Assembly (NCBI RefSeq): GCF_009184635.1
Contig: NZ_WELI01000001.1
Location: 1,054,001-1,118,000 of the forward strand
Origin: Rudanella paleaurantiibacter
GTDB taxonomy: Bacteria > Bacteroidota > Bacteroidia > Cytophagales > Spirosomataceae
Direction of reading: 5' to 3'
Length of the DNA: 64,000 nucleotides
Positions 42,565 through 51,545 of the stretch are shown piece after piece. Position 1 is the stretch's first letter; each line of letters starts with the position of its first letter. A model generated the notes under the pieces. It ran no database searches. It saw nothing but the letters and a program-made list of their open reading frames with translations, and was not told the origin of the DNA. A program made the translations under genes and the position numbers.

Positions 42565-42985
42565 ACGTTAAACAAGCGGCTGCGCAAAATGCGGGTTGTG
42601 GATACAACAGTCGGCCCGTTGCAACTACGCGGGGCAGGCTATGCGATCACTAGTTACTCAAAACAGTAAAGCAAAGTAAAGATAATTTGAAAGAATATTT
42701 TGCACAGGGGGGCTTAGGGGCGTCGGATCGGTTAAAAACTGATTAATAGGCCTTCCTGGCGGGTATTTCTGTTGGAGGGAAGCTACCAGGCCGCCCTACT
42801 TAGATGGGTAAACCGGTTAGGGCTGGTTGGGGTGTTTGCACTCCTTGTCCGACCTCCTTATCTTCACTCAGTTGTTAGCGGAAATATACCCAGCGGGTTC
42901 GTTCCTAAATTGGCTAAACGTTTGGAGACGTTTTTACGTTAATCTCCCTAATCATCCCCTGTTCAACGTTTAATGACTGCTTTTC
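42565..42985. other. Divergent intergenic region between two signalling operons
   Basis: No gene or RNA was recognised in these 421 bp. A possible plus-strand Bacteroidota promoter has TTTG at 42835-42838, a 20-bp spacer and TATCTTCA at 42859-42866 (six of eight consensus bases including spacer positions), about 120 bp before the kinase start. A small stem AACGT/ACGTT lies near 42920. Confidence 0.35.
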
Positions 42986-44587
42986 ATGATTCTTATTGTT
43001 GATGACAGACCCGAGAATATCCTTCCGCTGAAGCGAATTCTGGAGCTGCATCAGTTCCCGGTCGATACCGCTGAGTCGGGCGAAGAAGCGCTTCGGAAAG
43101 TGTTGAAAAACGCGTACTCCGTTATTATTCTGGATGTGCAGATGCCCGACATGGATGGCTTCGAGGTAGCCAATGCCATTGCCGGTTTCAGCAAAGCCCG
43201 CGACACATCGATTATCTTTCTCTCGGCCGTCAATACCGAAAAGAAGTTTATCAAGAAAGGCTATACCGCCGGGGCCATCGACTATCTGACCAAGCCGGTC
43301 GACCCCGATATTCTGGTACTGAAAGTAAGAATACTCAAAAAGCTGTACGAGCAGCAGCAGGAGTTACGCACCGCGCAGGAGCAACTTCGGCGGGAGGTGG
43401 AGGTTCGCAAGCAGGCGCAGGAGGCCCTGACTGAACGTATGCAGGAGATGCAGGCCATGCTGTCGTCATTGCCCCAGATGGCGTTTACGATCTCGGGCGA
43501 TGGGCAGATCGAGTACGTGAATCAGCACTGGTTCCGGTACGCGGTTGATGCGCAGTCGTTTCCGACCACCCACGACGATGACGCTATCTGTGTCGACTGG
43601 AAACGGGCGCTGACCGAGGGGCTTGAGTTTAACCGGGAGGTACGGCTAAAGGAGTTGGCTACGGGCGATTACCGCTACCACTTGCTCCGAATCATCCCGA
43701 TTGGGCAGGTCGATCAGCCTACGCGCTGGATTGGGACCTACACCGATATTCACCCCCAGAAACAGGCCGCCGAACTGCTTGAACAACAGGTGGCCGTGCG
43801 TACCAACGAGCTACGCCAAAAAAACGCTGAACTCGAACAAACCCACTTTGAACTGCAACAGTTTACCTGGGTTATCTCGCACGACCTGAAGGAGCCGCTC
43901 CGCAAAGTGCAGCTGCTCAACGATACCATCAAAGAGCGGTTTCTGGGCGATAACCCCGAGGCCCGCTCGTACATTGAACGGTCTATCCGGTCATCGTCGC
44001 GGATGTCGACGCTCATCAACGACCTGCTGGCCTACTCGCAACTGTCGGTGCCCGAGCCGTTTGAGCCTACCGATCTCAACGCGCTGATCGACGGGCTTCG
44101 GCACGACTTTGGGACGGCTATTGAGGGGAAAAAGGCGGTTTTTCACGTGATGGAGCTACCCGTTATCGACACCATTCCGTCGCGTATTCGGCAGGTGTTT
44201 CAGAACCTCATCAGTAACGCCCTCAAATTTGCCAAACCCGACCAGTCGCCCGTGATTACGATCCGGGCCGAACGCGTAGCCCAGAAAGCCATCGATAGCC
44301 CGCCCGTACCCGACGGCGACTATTGCCGCATTACGGTCGAGGACAACGGTATTGGTTTCGATGAGAAGTTTCTGGACCGGATTTTTGTCATTTTCCAGCG
44401 GTTGCACGACCCGTCGAGTTACGACGGAACGGGCATCGGGCTGGCTATTGCCAAAAAGAACATTGATAAGCACCACGGGTTGATTTCGGCCCGTAGCCGC
44501 GTGAACGAAGGGGCTCGTTTTATTCTGGTTTTGCCCATCCACCAATCTCAACCGACCCATATAGCCTCCGCTCCTGAGTCGCTTTAA
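42986..44587 (+). CDS. REC-PAS-histidine kinase (533 aa)
   Basis: An N-terminal receiver (ILIVDDRPENILPL, phospho-acceptor in ILDVQMPDMDGFE, switch Lys in DYLTKPVDP) is followed by a long coiled coil, a PAS domain (about 155-255, FTISGDGQIEYVNQHWF), and a kinase core. The core has VISHDLKEPLRKVQLL (His), NLISNALKF, TVEDNGIGFDE and GTGIGLAIAK. A receiver at the N-terminus means this kinase is itself a phosphorylation target, so it can integrate upstream phospho-signals. It is soluble. It is the first of five genes in an operon; the next starts 10 bp downstream. Confidence 0.94.
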   Translation: MILIVDDRPENILPLKRILELHQFPVDTAESGEEALRKVLKNAYSVIILDVQMPDMDGFEVANAIAGFSKARDTSIIFLSAVNTEKKFIKKGYTAGAIDYLTKPVDPDILVLKVRILKKLYEQQQELRTAQEQLRREVEVRKQAQEALTERMQEMQAMLSSLPQMAFTISGDGQIEYVNQHWFRYAVDAQSFPTTHDDDAICVDWKRALTEGLEFNREVRLKELATGDYRYHLLRIIPIGQVDQPTRWIGTYTDIHPQKQAAELLEQQVAVRTNELRQKNAELEQTHFELQQFTWVISHDLKEPLRKVQLLNDTIKERFLGDNPEARSYIERSIRSSSRMSTLINDLLAYSQLSVPEPFEPTDLNALIDGLRHDFGTAIEGKKAVFHVMELPVIDTIPSRIRQVFQNLISNALKFAKPDQSPVITIRAERVAQKAIDSPPVPDGDYCRITVEDNGIGFDEKFLDRIFVIFQRLHDPSSYDGTGIGLAIAKKNIDKHHGLISARSRVNEGARFILVLPIHQSQPTHIASAPESL

Positions 44588-44597
44588 CCCCATTTGT

Positions 44598-47500
44598 ATG
44601 CCTCCATCCACTACCACAAACTCGGTTATTCGACAGTTGCAGGCCGTTTTTACCGTGTCGACGCTGCTCCTGCTCGTCAGCCTGACGGCTTCGTTTTACA
44701 GTATTCAGAAGCTGATTGAAAACTCGGAGCTGGTAAACCACACTAACCGGGTGCTGATTGAGGCCGAGAACGTGATCTCGTACATCAAAGACGGCGAAAC
44801 CGGGCAGCGGGGCTACCTCATCACGCTCGATCCGGTATTTCTGGAGATTTATAACGGGAGCTACGAAAAAGTCGAAAATAGCTATGACCAGCTCCAGCAA
44901 CTTACTACCGACAACAAGGCGCAACAACAGAATCTGCTCGAAATAAAGCGGTTGTATGTGGCCCGATACGAACAGATGCGCCGGGTACTGAACCTGACGC
45001 AGCGGGCCGATGGGTTCGGGCGCGATACAGCCCGGCGGCATACCGAAATGACCCGGGGCAAACTGATCATGGACGATTTGCGGAAGGTGGTCAACCAGCT
45101 GAAAGCCGACGAGAACAAACAGTTGCAAGCTCGCACGGAAGCCCAGCAGCTGTACATTCGGTACACGCCCTTTTTGCTGGTTATTGCGGCCCTTATCTCC
45201 ATGCTCATTACGGCCTTTGCCTACTTCCGCATCAAGCGGGATATGGACATTCGGATGGCGCAGCAGGAAGAAGCCGAAGCCAAATACATCGAAACCAACC
45301 GCCGGATTGCTGTGATGGAGGACCTCACCGAGCAAATTGCCGGGGGCGACTACGCGGCACGCAGCACGGATGAGCAGGACGATGAGCTGGGCCGTATTGC
45401 TAAAGCGCTTAACCAGATGACGGCCGCGCTCGAGCAGACCTTTACCGACCTGAACCGGCGCAACTGGTTGCAGGAAGGGGCGGTACTGGTGAGCGACGCC
45501 ATGCGGGGCGAGAAAGAGGTGAAGAAGCTCGGGAATAATCTGGTCAAAACCCTGGCCGAGTACCTGAATGCGCCTATGGGTACGGTGTACCTGAGCGACC
45601 GCGATGGGCGTTTCCGACTGGTGGGTAGCTATGCCGCCGGGCAGGCCCCGGAGGTGGTGGTACCCGGCGAAGGGTTGCTCGGACAGGTGATTCTGGACAA
45701 GAAAACGAAACGGATCGACGCGGTGCCGCCCGATTACAGCCGCGTGGCCTCGTCGCTCGGCGATGCCGTGCCTGCGTCGCTCCTGATTACCCCGCTTCTG
45801 TACGGCTCCGATTGCATCGGGGTGATTGAGTTGGGGATGCTGCATCAGGCCCGCCCGGTCGATGTCGATTTTGTGGAAACCAACCGCGAGCCTATTGCCA
45901 TTGGCTTCAATGCGGCCCTTGATTACATCCGGCTTCAGAATTTTCTGGAAGAAACCCAGGCCCAGTCGGAGGAGTTGCAGGCCCAGCAGGAAGAGCTGGA
46001 AAACCTCAATGCCGAGCTGGAGCTACAGGCGCAGAAACTACAGGCCTCGGAAGAGGAACTGCGCGTACAGCAGGAGGAGTTGCAGCAAACCAATACCGAA
46101 CTGGAAGAGCGCGGTACGCTGCTCGAAGAACGGAACAGTGAGATTCAGAAAAAAGCCGACGAACTGGAGGTGGCTACCCGCTATAAATCGGAGTTTCTGG
46201 CCAATATGTCGCACGAGTTACGGACACCGCTTAACTCTATTCTCTTGCTCAGCCGCTTACTGGCCGAAAATATCGACGAAAATCTCAACGACGACCAGAT
46301 TGAGTACGCCAAGGTAATTCAGTCGTCGGGCAATGGGTTGCTGGGCCTGATCGACGAGATCCTAGACCTGTCGAAGATTGAAGCGGGGCAAATGAAACTC
46401 GACTACCAGACCGTGGCCGTGGGCGATGTGGTAGAGGAACTGAACGCCCTGTTTGGTCTGATGGCGAAAGAAAAAGGGCTGGCGTTTAGTATTGAGGTGG
46501 CCCCCGACGTGCCCAAGACGCTCCAAACCGACAAAATGCGGTTGGGGCAGATTCTGAAAAACCTGCTCTCGAACGCCCTCAAATTTACAGCGCAGGGCAG
46601 TGTTTCGCTCGCCATTTCGCGCGATGCACAAGACCCAACCCGGTTGTGTTACACCGTTCGCGATACGGGCATTGGCATTGCACCCGAAAAGCAGCCGCTG
46701 GTGTTTGAGGCTTTCCAGCAGGCCGATGGTTCTACCAAACGCAAATACGGCGGCACCGGCCTCGGCCTGTCCATCAGCCGCGAACTGGCCAAACTCCTCG
46801 GGGGCGAAATAAGTCTCAAAAGTGAACTCGATAAGGGGAGTGCATTTACAGTCCGGTTGCCCATTGACCCGGTAGCTACGCCCGAACCTGAACCCGCGCT
46901 ACCTACACCGGCTTTAACCCCGGCGCCCACGCCCTCGGCGGTCACATCGCCCAGCCCGGTACCCGCCCGGCCCGAAAACCAGTTCATCAGCACGGTCATT
47001 CCCGAAGCGATTCCCGACGACCGTAATACGATTCAGGCGGGCGATAAAACGCTCCTGATTATCGAAGACGACGTGGCCTTTGCCCGGTCATTGCAGGATT
47101 ACGCCCGTAAAAAAGGGTACAAGGTGATTGTGTCGGTGCGGGGCGACGAAGGCCTCCAGTTGGCGGCTACGTTTAAGCCCTTAGGCATTTTACTCGATAT
47201 TCAGCTGCCCATTATGAGCGGTTGGGAGGTGATGGATGCCCTTAAGGCAAATCCGCAAACCCGCCCGATTCCGGTGCACATGATGTCGTCGCACAAACTC
47301 CGGAAAGAAAGTCTGCTCAAAGGGGCCATTGATTTTGTGGATAAGCCGATGGCCTTCGATCAGATGCAGGACGTGCTGGGCAAGATTGAATATGTGCTCA
47401 ACCGGAAACACAAAAAAGTGCTCATCGTGGAAGATAACCCCAAGCACGCCAAAGCGTTGGCCTACTTCCTCGAAACGTTCGACATCAGCTCGGAACTGAA

Positions 47501-48230
47501 AAGCAACATACCGGAGGGCGTCGACGCGCTCAAGCGCAAGGAGGTCGACTGTGTGATTCTGGACATGGGCGTGCCCGATAGCAAAGCCTACGAAATGCTC
47601 GAAGAGGCCCGCAAAGACCCCAGTTTCGAAAACCTGCCGATTATTGTGTTTACGGGCCGTAGCCTGTCGATGTCGGAGGAGCTGAAAATCAAGAAATACG
47701 CCGATTCAATCATTGTTAAAACAGCTCATTCGTACCAGCGTATGCTCGACGAGGTGTCGTTGTTTTTGCATCTGGTGGAAGAAAATAAGCCCAACGGCAA
47801 CGCGGCCAACACGGGGGCGGCCAAAAAACTGGGGGCACTTAATCAGGTGCTCGACGGCAAAACGGTGCTGATCGTGGATGACGATGTACGGAATATTTTC
47901 TCGCTCTCGAAAGCCCTTGAACAGTACAAAATGACCGTAGTGGCCGCGCTGGATGGCAAAGAGGCTCTGCAAAAACTAAAAGAGAATCCGGATATTCAGG
48001 TTGTTCTGCTCGACATGATGATGCCGCAACTCGACGGCTACGAAACCGCCCGTGCCATCCGCGAACACTACCAATGGCGCGACCTCCCCGTGATTGCCGT
48101 GACGGCCAAAGCCATGACCGGCGACCGCGAAAAATGTATTCAGGCCGGTGCTTCGGACTATATCACCAAGCCCGTCGATATCGATCAGCTTATTTCACTC
48201 CTGCGGGTATGGCTGTACGACCGGCTGTGA
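44598..48230 (+). CDS. Membrane hybrid histidine kinase CHASE3-HAMP-GAF-HisKA-HATPase-REC-REC-REC (1210 aa)
   Basis: Two membrane helices (about 12-35 and 190-212) enclose a CHASE3 periplasmic domain (ENVISYIKDGETGQRGYLI). A HAMP segment, a GAF domain (about 300-450), and a Gln/Glu-rich coiled coil (EELQAQQEELENLNAELEL) follow. The kinase core has ANMSHELRTPLNSILLL, NLLSNALKF and GTGLGLSISREL. A Pro-rich linker separates it from three receivers, each with its Asp (LDIQLPIM, LDMGVPDS, LDMMMPQL). Multi-step phosphorelay is implied. Seven heptamers (AACAGTG-like) start at its stop codon. Confidence 0.95.
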   Translation: MPPSTTTNSVIRQLQAVFTVSTLLLLVSLTASFYSIQKLIENSELVNHTNRVLIEAENVISYIKDGETGQRGYLITLDPVFLEIYNGSYEKVENSYDQLQQLTTDNKAQQQNLLEIKRLYVARYEQMRRVLNLTQRADGFGRDTARRHTEMTRGKLIMDDLRKVVNQLKADENKQLQARTEAQQLYIRYTPFLLVIAALISMLITAFAYFRIKRDMDIRMAQQEEAEAKYIETNRRIAVMEDLTEQIAGGDYAARSTDEQDDELGRIAKALNQMTAALEQTFTDLNRRNWLQEGAVLVSDAMRGEKEVKKLGNNLVKTLAEYLNAPMGTVYLSDRDGRFRLVGSYAAGQAPEVVVPGEGLLGQVILDKKTKRIDAVPPDYSRVASSLGDAVPASLLITPLLYGSDCIGVIELGMLHQARPVDVDFVETNREPIAIGFNAALDYIRLQNFLEETQAQSEELQAQQEELENLNAELELQAQKLQASEEELRVQQEELQQTNTELEERGTLLEERNSEIQKKADELEVATRYKSEFLANMSHELRTPLNSILLLSRLLAENIDENLNDDQIEYAKVIQSSGNGLLGLIDEILDLSKIEAGQMKLDYQTVAVGDVVEELNALFGLMAKEKGLAFSIEVAPDVPKTLQTDKMRLGQILKNLLSNALKFTAQGSVSLAISRDAQDPTRLCYTVRDTGIGIAPEKQPLVFEAFQQADGSTKRKYGGTGLGLSISRELAKLLGGEISLKSELDKGSAFTVRLPIDPVATPEPEPALPTPALTPAPTPSAVTSPSPVPARPENQFISTVIPEAIPDDRNTIQAGDKTLLIIEDDVAFARSLQDYARKKGYKVIVSVRGDEGLQLAATFKPLGILLDIQLPIMSGWEVMDALKANPQTRPIPVHMMSSHKLRKESLLKGAIDFVDKPMAFDQMQDVLGKIEYVLNRKHKKVLIVEDNPKHAKALAYFLETFDISSELKSNIPEGVDALKRKEVDCVILDMGVPDSKAYEMLEEARKDPSFENLPIIVFTGRSLSMSEELKIKKYADSIIVKTAHSYQRMLDEVSLFLHLVEENKPNGNAANTGAAKKLGALNQVLDGKTVLIVDDDVRNIFSLSKALEQYKMTVVAALDGKEALQKLKENPDIQVVLLDMMMPQLDGYETARAIREHYQWRDLPVIAVTAKAMTGDREKCIQAGASDYITKPVDIDQLISLLRVWLYDRL

Positions 48231-48278
48231 ACAGTGAACAATGAACAGTAAACTCTAAACAGCAAACAGTAAACTGAG
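48229..48278. repeat. Period-7 tandem repeat after the hybrid kinase
   Basis: AAC recurs every 7 bp at 48230, 48237, 48244, 48251, 48258, 48265 and 48272 (units such as AACAGTG, AACAATG, AACAGTA, AACTCTA). The array begins within the stop codon of the kinase gene. Confidence 0.88.
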
Positions 48279-48311
48279 AAATAGGGGTAATCAATTTTGA
48301 AGCACGAGCTT

Positions 48312-48674
48312 ATGTCAAAAAAACGAGTCCTGATCATCGACGATGATGCCCGCAATATTTTCGCGCTGAAAGCCACACTGCGTGCCAAATCGTTTGATTG
48401 CCTCTCGTGCCTGAATGCGCAGGATGCCCTTGATATTCTTCGAACGGATGAGGTGATCGATGCGGTTCTGATCGATATGATGATGCCCGATATGGACGGG
48501 TACGAGGCTATTCCGCGTATCAAAAACCTGCCCAATCGGGCTCAAACGCCTATTATTGCCGTTACGGCGCAGGCTATGGTGGGCGACCGGGAAAAATGCC
48601 TGCGGGCCGGTGCCACCGATTACATCGCGAAACCGATCGACGTGGATCGGCTGTTGCAGCTATTGGCCGATTAA
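48312..48674 (+). CDS. DivK-like single-domain response regulator (120 aa)
   Basis: The receiver has VLIIDDDARNIFAL, phospho-acceptor Asp in VLIDMMMPDMDGYEA, Thr in PIIAVTAQAMVGDREKCL and switch Lys in DYIAKPIDVD. It closely resembles the third receiver of the preceding hybrid kinase (shared NIFxL, MMMPxxDGYE and AMxGDREKC segments), suggesting duplication. The ATG at 48312 is chosen; an upstream TTG at 48297 would add five residues. It lies between the hybrid kinase and CheR and probably takes phosphate from the kinase. Confidence 0.93.
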   Translation: MSKKRVLIIDDDARNIFALKATLRAKSFDCLSCLNAQDALDILRTDEVIDAVLIDMMMPDMDGYEAIPRIKNLPNRAQTPIIAVTAQAMVGDREKCLRAGATDYIAKPIDVDRLLQLLAD

Positions 48675-48755
48675 CTGAATGTGGGCTGAATGAAACCGGT
48701 AAGCTGGCCACCCGGCTTGCTCATTTGGCGGACTCAACGTTTTAGAAACAGAAGC

Positions 48756-49565
48756 ATGATTGCCGAATACGAAGTTGATCTTTTACTGGCCGATTTGCAG
48801 GAGCTGTACGGGTACGACTTTACTCATTACAGCCGGGCCTCGCTCAAGCGACGGATCAACCGGCTGGTGTCGCTCGACAAGTTCCCGAGTTTTGCCGAGT
48901 TGCGGTACCGGGTTCGGTCAGATGGTGAGTATATCAAGCGATTTGTGCAGGAGCTGACCGTCAACGTAACGGAGATGTTCCGCGACCCCCTGTTTTACCG
49001 GACGCTGCGCACGAGCGTGATTCCGTCGCTGCTGGCTAAGCCGTTTGTGCGCATCTGGCACGCGGGCTGTTCCACGGGCGAGGAGGTATTTTCGATGGCG
49101 ATTCTGCTCAAAGAAGCCAACCTGCTTCACAAAACCCTGCTCTACGCCACCGACCTGAACCCCGACGTGCTGGAGTCGGCGCGGAAGGGGATTTTCATGA
49201 TGAGCCCCATGAAGCAATACTCCGAAAACTACCTGCTTTCGGGCGGAACCCGCGACTTTTCGACGTATTACACCGCGCAGTACGGGCACGTTAAATTCAA
49301 CGAAGAGCTGGCCGAGCGCATGGTATTCTCAACCCACAATCTGGTATCCGACCGCTCGTTCAATGAGTTCGACCTGATTATGTGTCGTAACGTGCTGATT
49401 TACTTCGACAAGCCTTTGCAAAACCGGGTATTGAATCTGTTCGATGAGAGCCTGGGGCCTTTGAGCTACCTGGCGCTGGGGTCTAAAGAAACCCTGAAAT
49501 TCTCGAACATAGAGCCGAAATACAAACAGATAGGAACCGAGAAGATATGGCGGAAAATGGGGTAG
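48756..49565 (+). CDS. cheR: CheR-type SAM-dependent methyltransferase (269 aa)
   Basis: An N-terminal helical CheR_N domain (LLADLQELYGYDFTHYSRAS) precedes the methyltransferase domain: TEMFRDPLFYRTLR, the SAM loop IWHAGCSTGEEVFSMAIL, LLYATDLNPDVLESARKG and DLIMCRNVLIYFDK. CheR methylates glutamates on chemoreceptors. No full-length receptor is encoded in the window, so its target may be elsewhere. The ATG at 48756 gives the canonical N-terminus; 22 upstream codons have no family match. It overlaps cheB by 19 bp. Confidence 0.93.
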   Translation: MIAEYEVDLLLADLQELYGYDFTHYSRASLKRRINRLVSLDKFPSFAELRYRVRSDGEYIKRFVQELTVNVTEMFRDPLFYRTLRTSVIPSLLAKPFVRIWHAGCSTGEEVFSMAILLKEANLLHKTLLYATDLNPDVLESARKGIFMMSPMKQYSENYLLSGGTRDFSTYYTAQYGHVKFNEELAERMVFSTHNLVSDRSFNEFDLIMCRNVLIYFDKPLQNRVLNLFDESLGPLSYLALGSKETLKFSNIEPKYKQIGTEKIWRKMG

Positions 49566-50134
49566 GCCGGCCAGAAAAACTGGTCGTTATTGGTGGGTCA
49601 ACGGGGAGTATTGACGTGTTGCTGAGTGTGTTGCCGATGGTGCAGGTGCCCTTGACTGGTGCTGCTATTGTGATTGTGGTGCACCGTAAAAATACGGCGG
49701 ATTCGGCACTTTCGGCGGTGCTTGCCCTCCGCACGAGCCTACCCGTACACGAAGTAGACGATAAAGACCTCGTGCAGCCCGGTCATATCTACCTGGCCCC
49801 GGCCGACTATCATTTGCTGTTTGAGCACGACGGTACGTTTTCGCTCGATGACTCCGAAAAAATCAATTACAGCCGACCGTCTATCGATGTCACTTTTGAG
49901 TCAGCCGCCGATGTGTACGGCCCTGCTGTAGTAGGCATTATTCTGTCGGGGGCCAATGCCGACGGTACCGAGGGATTCCGGGCCATTAAGCAGGCCGGGG
50001 GTATTCTGGTCGCGCAGCGCCCCGACACCGCACAGGTGGGGTACATGCCCAATCAGGCCATCCTGCACACGCCCGTCGACCATATTCTAAGCATTGAGCA
50101 GATTGGGGCGTTTATAAATGGGGGGAAGGGTTAA
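49547..50134 (+). CDS. cheB: CheB-type methylesterase without receiver domain (195 aa)
   Basis: Only the catalytic domain is present. The triad is visible as Ser18 in VIGGSTGS, His46 in VVHRKN and Asp139 in SGANADGTEG, with QAGGILVAQRPDTAQVGYMP after it. Normal CheB has an N-terminal receiver that relieves autoinhibition on phosphorylation; its loss means constitutive activity or control by a separate partner such as the neighbouring DivK-like receiver. Last gene of the operon, overlapping cheR. Confidence 0.93.
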   Translation: MAENGVGRPEKLVVIGGSTGSIDVLLSVLPMVQVPLTGAAIVIVVHRKNTADSALSAVLALRTSLPVHEVDDKDLVQPGHIYLAPADYHLLFEHDGTFSLDDSEKINYSRPSIDVTFESAADVYGPAVVGIILSGANADGTEGFRAIKQAGGILVAQRPDTAQVGYMPNQAILHTPVDHILSIEQIGAFINGGKG

Positions 50135-50255
50135 ATGTATAATGAACAGTGTAGAATGTATAATTAATAGTGTGGAAATGTATAATGAAATGCCTGGTTA
50201 TCAGTAGGTAATCCAATAATTCATTGTTCATTTTACATTGTTTATTCACTTAAGT
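50132..50255. repeat. Period-7 AT-rich repeat element, copy 2
   Basis: ATG/GTG-type trinucleotides recur every 7 bp at 50135, 50142, 50149, 50156, 50163 and 50170. CATT recurs at 50222, 50229 and 50236. The core GGTTATCAGTAGGTAAT is homologous to the inverted core of copy 1 at 25348-25442. It begins at the cheB stop codon. Confidence 0.85.
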
Positions 50256-50352
50256 ATTAGAGCAGAATTACGCTCAACATTTTTGTCATTCCGACGAAGG
50301 AGGAATCTTTCTAATTGACTGACTGTAAGATCCCCGCTCCGATTTCTATGAT

Positions 50353-51360
50353 CTATGCAAGCGTAGGGGCATAAGTTTTGTCATATTTCTCTCCCCGACG
50401 GACTACTGCGTACACTCGGTGAATGAGTTTGTTTCTGATAGCATTTAGTACCAGCATTTTGTTCTTGCCTTCGCCTACTTTCCGGTGGTAATACGTTTGC
50501 AGTTCGCCTTCTTTTCGAATGCATGACATAGCGCCTAAATGAAATAGAGCTTTCAAGCGTTTCCTGGCTTGATGACTTACCCTGGTCTTGCCTCGGATAC
50601 TAGTCCCTGATCGGTATTCGAAAGGAGCTACTCCTGCATGACAGGCCATCTGCTTTGGATCGGTGATCGTGGTCATTTCGTTCGTAACAACAAGAATCTC
50701 GGTGGCCGTTGTCGAGCCAATACCTGGTACTGAAACAATCCATTCAAACAGCTCTTTGAGTCGGCTGTCGGCCTTGATAAGTTGATCAATCTGTTGCTCA
50801 ATAGCCTTTTGTTCATCCTTAAGAGCGATCAGTGATTTACGCGAGCTGCGCAAAAGCTGTTTTTGTAAAACAGGATTAATAAACGAATCCTGCTCGCTCA
50901 ACGGTCCCGCCAATAAATTGTATGCTTGAATAAGGCGCTGACGAGCGGCACTAAGGAACGCTAACTGCTGGATGACAGGGCGAGGGGGCGTCCATAAGCG
51001 GATCTGGTCTCGGAATCGGTAAGCGTACTCGGCTATTCGGAAGGCGTCGACAGTATCATTTTTACCACGTTGCATCCCACCCGCCTGCTTAATTTGAAGA
51101 CTGCTTTCTAACCAGATTGGTAAGTGTAATTTATGAAGAAACTCCAGGACATGTGCATTATATATGCCTGTGTGCTCCATGCAAAATACAACACGAGTCA
51201 TATCCCATCCCGGTATTGTTTTCAATTGGCGAAGGGCTTTCTTAATGCCGGCCATCGTATTTGGCGTGTGAATGTGGAGTAAAGATCCTTGCTGGCTGTA
51301 GACGGCCCAATCTAATGTAGCCTTAGCAATGTCGATGCCGACGTAGTGAGAAAAGTCCAT
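50353..51360 (-). CDS. IS110-family transposase (DEDD-type recombinase), 335 aa
   Basis: The N-terminal RuvC-like DEDD domain shows GIDIAKATLDWAV, the glutamate in FCMEHTGIYN and NDTVDAFRIAEYA. The C-terminal Transposase_20 domain has VSVPGIGSTTATEIL and the region around the catalytic serine, PFEYRSGTSIRGK. The ATG at 51360 (MDFSHYVGID) is preferred over one at 51390. The gene appears intact. IS110 recombinases act with a bridge RNA transcribed from the element's own non-coding end; that end here lies 5' of the gene. Confidence 0.95.
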   Translation of the reverse strand: MDFSHYVGIDIAKATLDWAVYSQQGSLLHIHTPNTMAGIKKALRQLKTIPGWDMTRVVFCMEHTGIYNAHVLEFLHKLHLPIWLESSLQIKQAGGMQRGKNDTVDAFRIAEYAYRFRDQIRLWTPPRPVIQQLAFLSAARQRLIQAYNLLAGPLSEQDSFINPVLQKQLLRSSRKSLIALKDEQKAIEQQIDQLIKADSRLKELFEWIVSVPGIGSTTATEILVVTNEMTTITDPKQMACHAGVAPFEYRSGTSIRGKTRVSHQARKRLKALFHLGAMSCIRKEGELQTYYHRKVGEGKNKMLVLNAIRNKLIHRVYAVVRRGEKYDKTYAPTLA

Positions 51361-51379
51361 AAAACTGATTAGTTTTGAT

Positions 51380-51545
51380 GAGTTGATCAACCAGACTTGC
51401 CAATGCTCAAACCCTTGTAATGGGCCGCGAACCCGTTTTTCTATCCGAGCCTAAGCAGGTCTAACAGAGTGGGGTCCTGAATCGGAGCATAGGTCTTTCT
51501 CCTTGGCGACCCGTTAGGTTACCCCACTCTGGTTGACTACTGGCA
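51380..51545 (-). ncRNA. Candidate IS110 bridge RNA
   Basis: Immediately upstream of the transposase start, the minus strand can fold into an outer stem CAACCAG/CTGGTTG (51387-51394 with 51529-51536). Inside is a perfect 11-bp stem CAGAGTGGGGT/ACCCCACTCTG (51521-51531 with 51465-51475) enclosing a 45-base loop with a small inner GGAG/CTCC stem. Size (about 165 nt) and position match bridge RNAs known from IS621-type elements. The 5' and 3' ends are estimates; folding was done by eye. Confidence 0.5.

Noticed and set aside
42565-42985. A small RNA or tRNA in the divergent signalling spacer
   Set aside because: No cloverleaf, no strong stem followed by a T-run and no known riboswitch pattern could be found by eye.
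44520-45845. A 441-codon minus-strand frame opposite the hybrid kinase
   Set aside because: It is an antisense shadow with a biased residue mix; the plus-strand CHASE3/HAMP/GAF reading is unambiguous.
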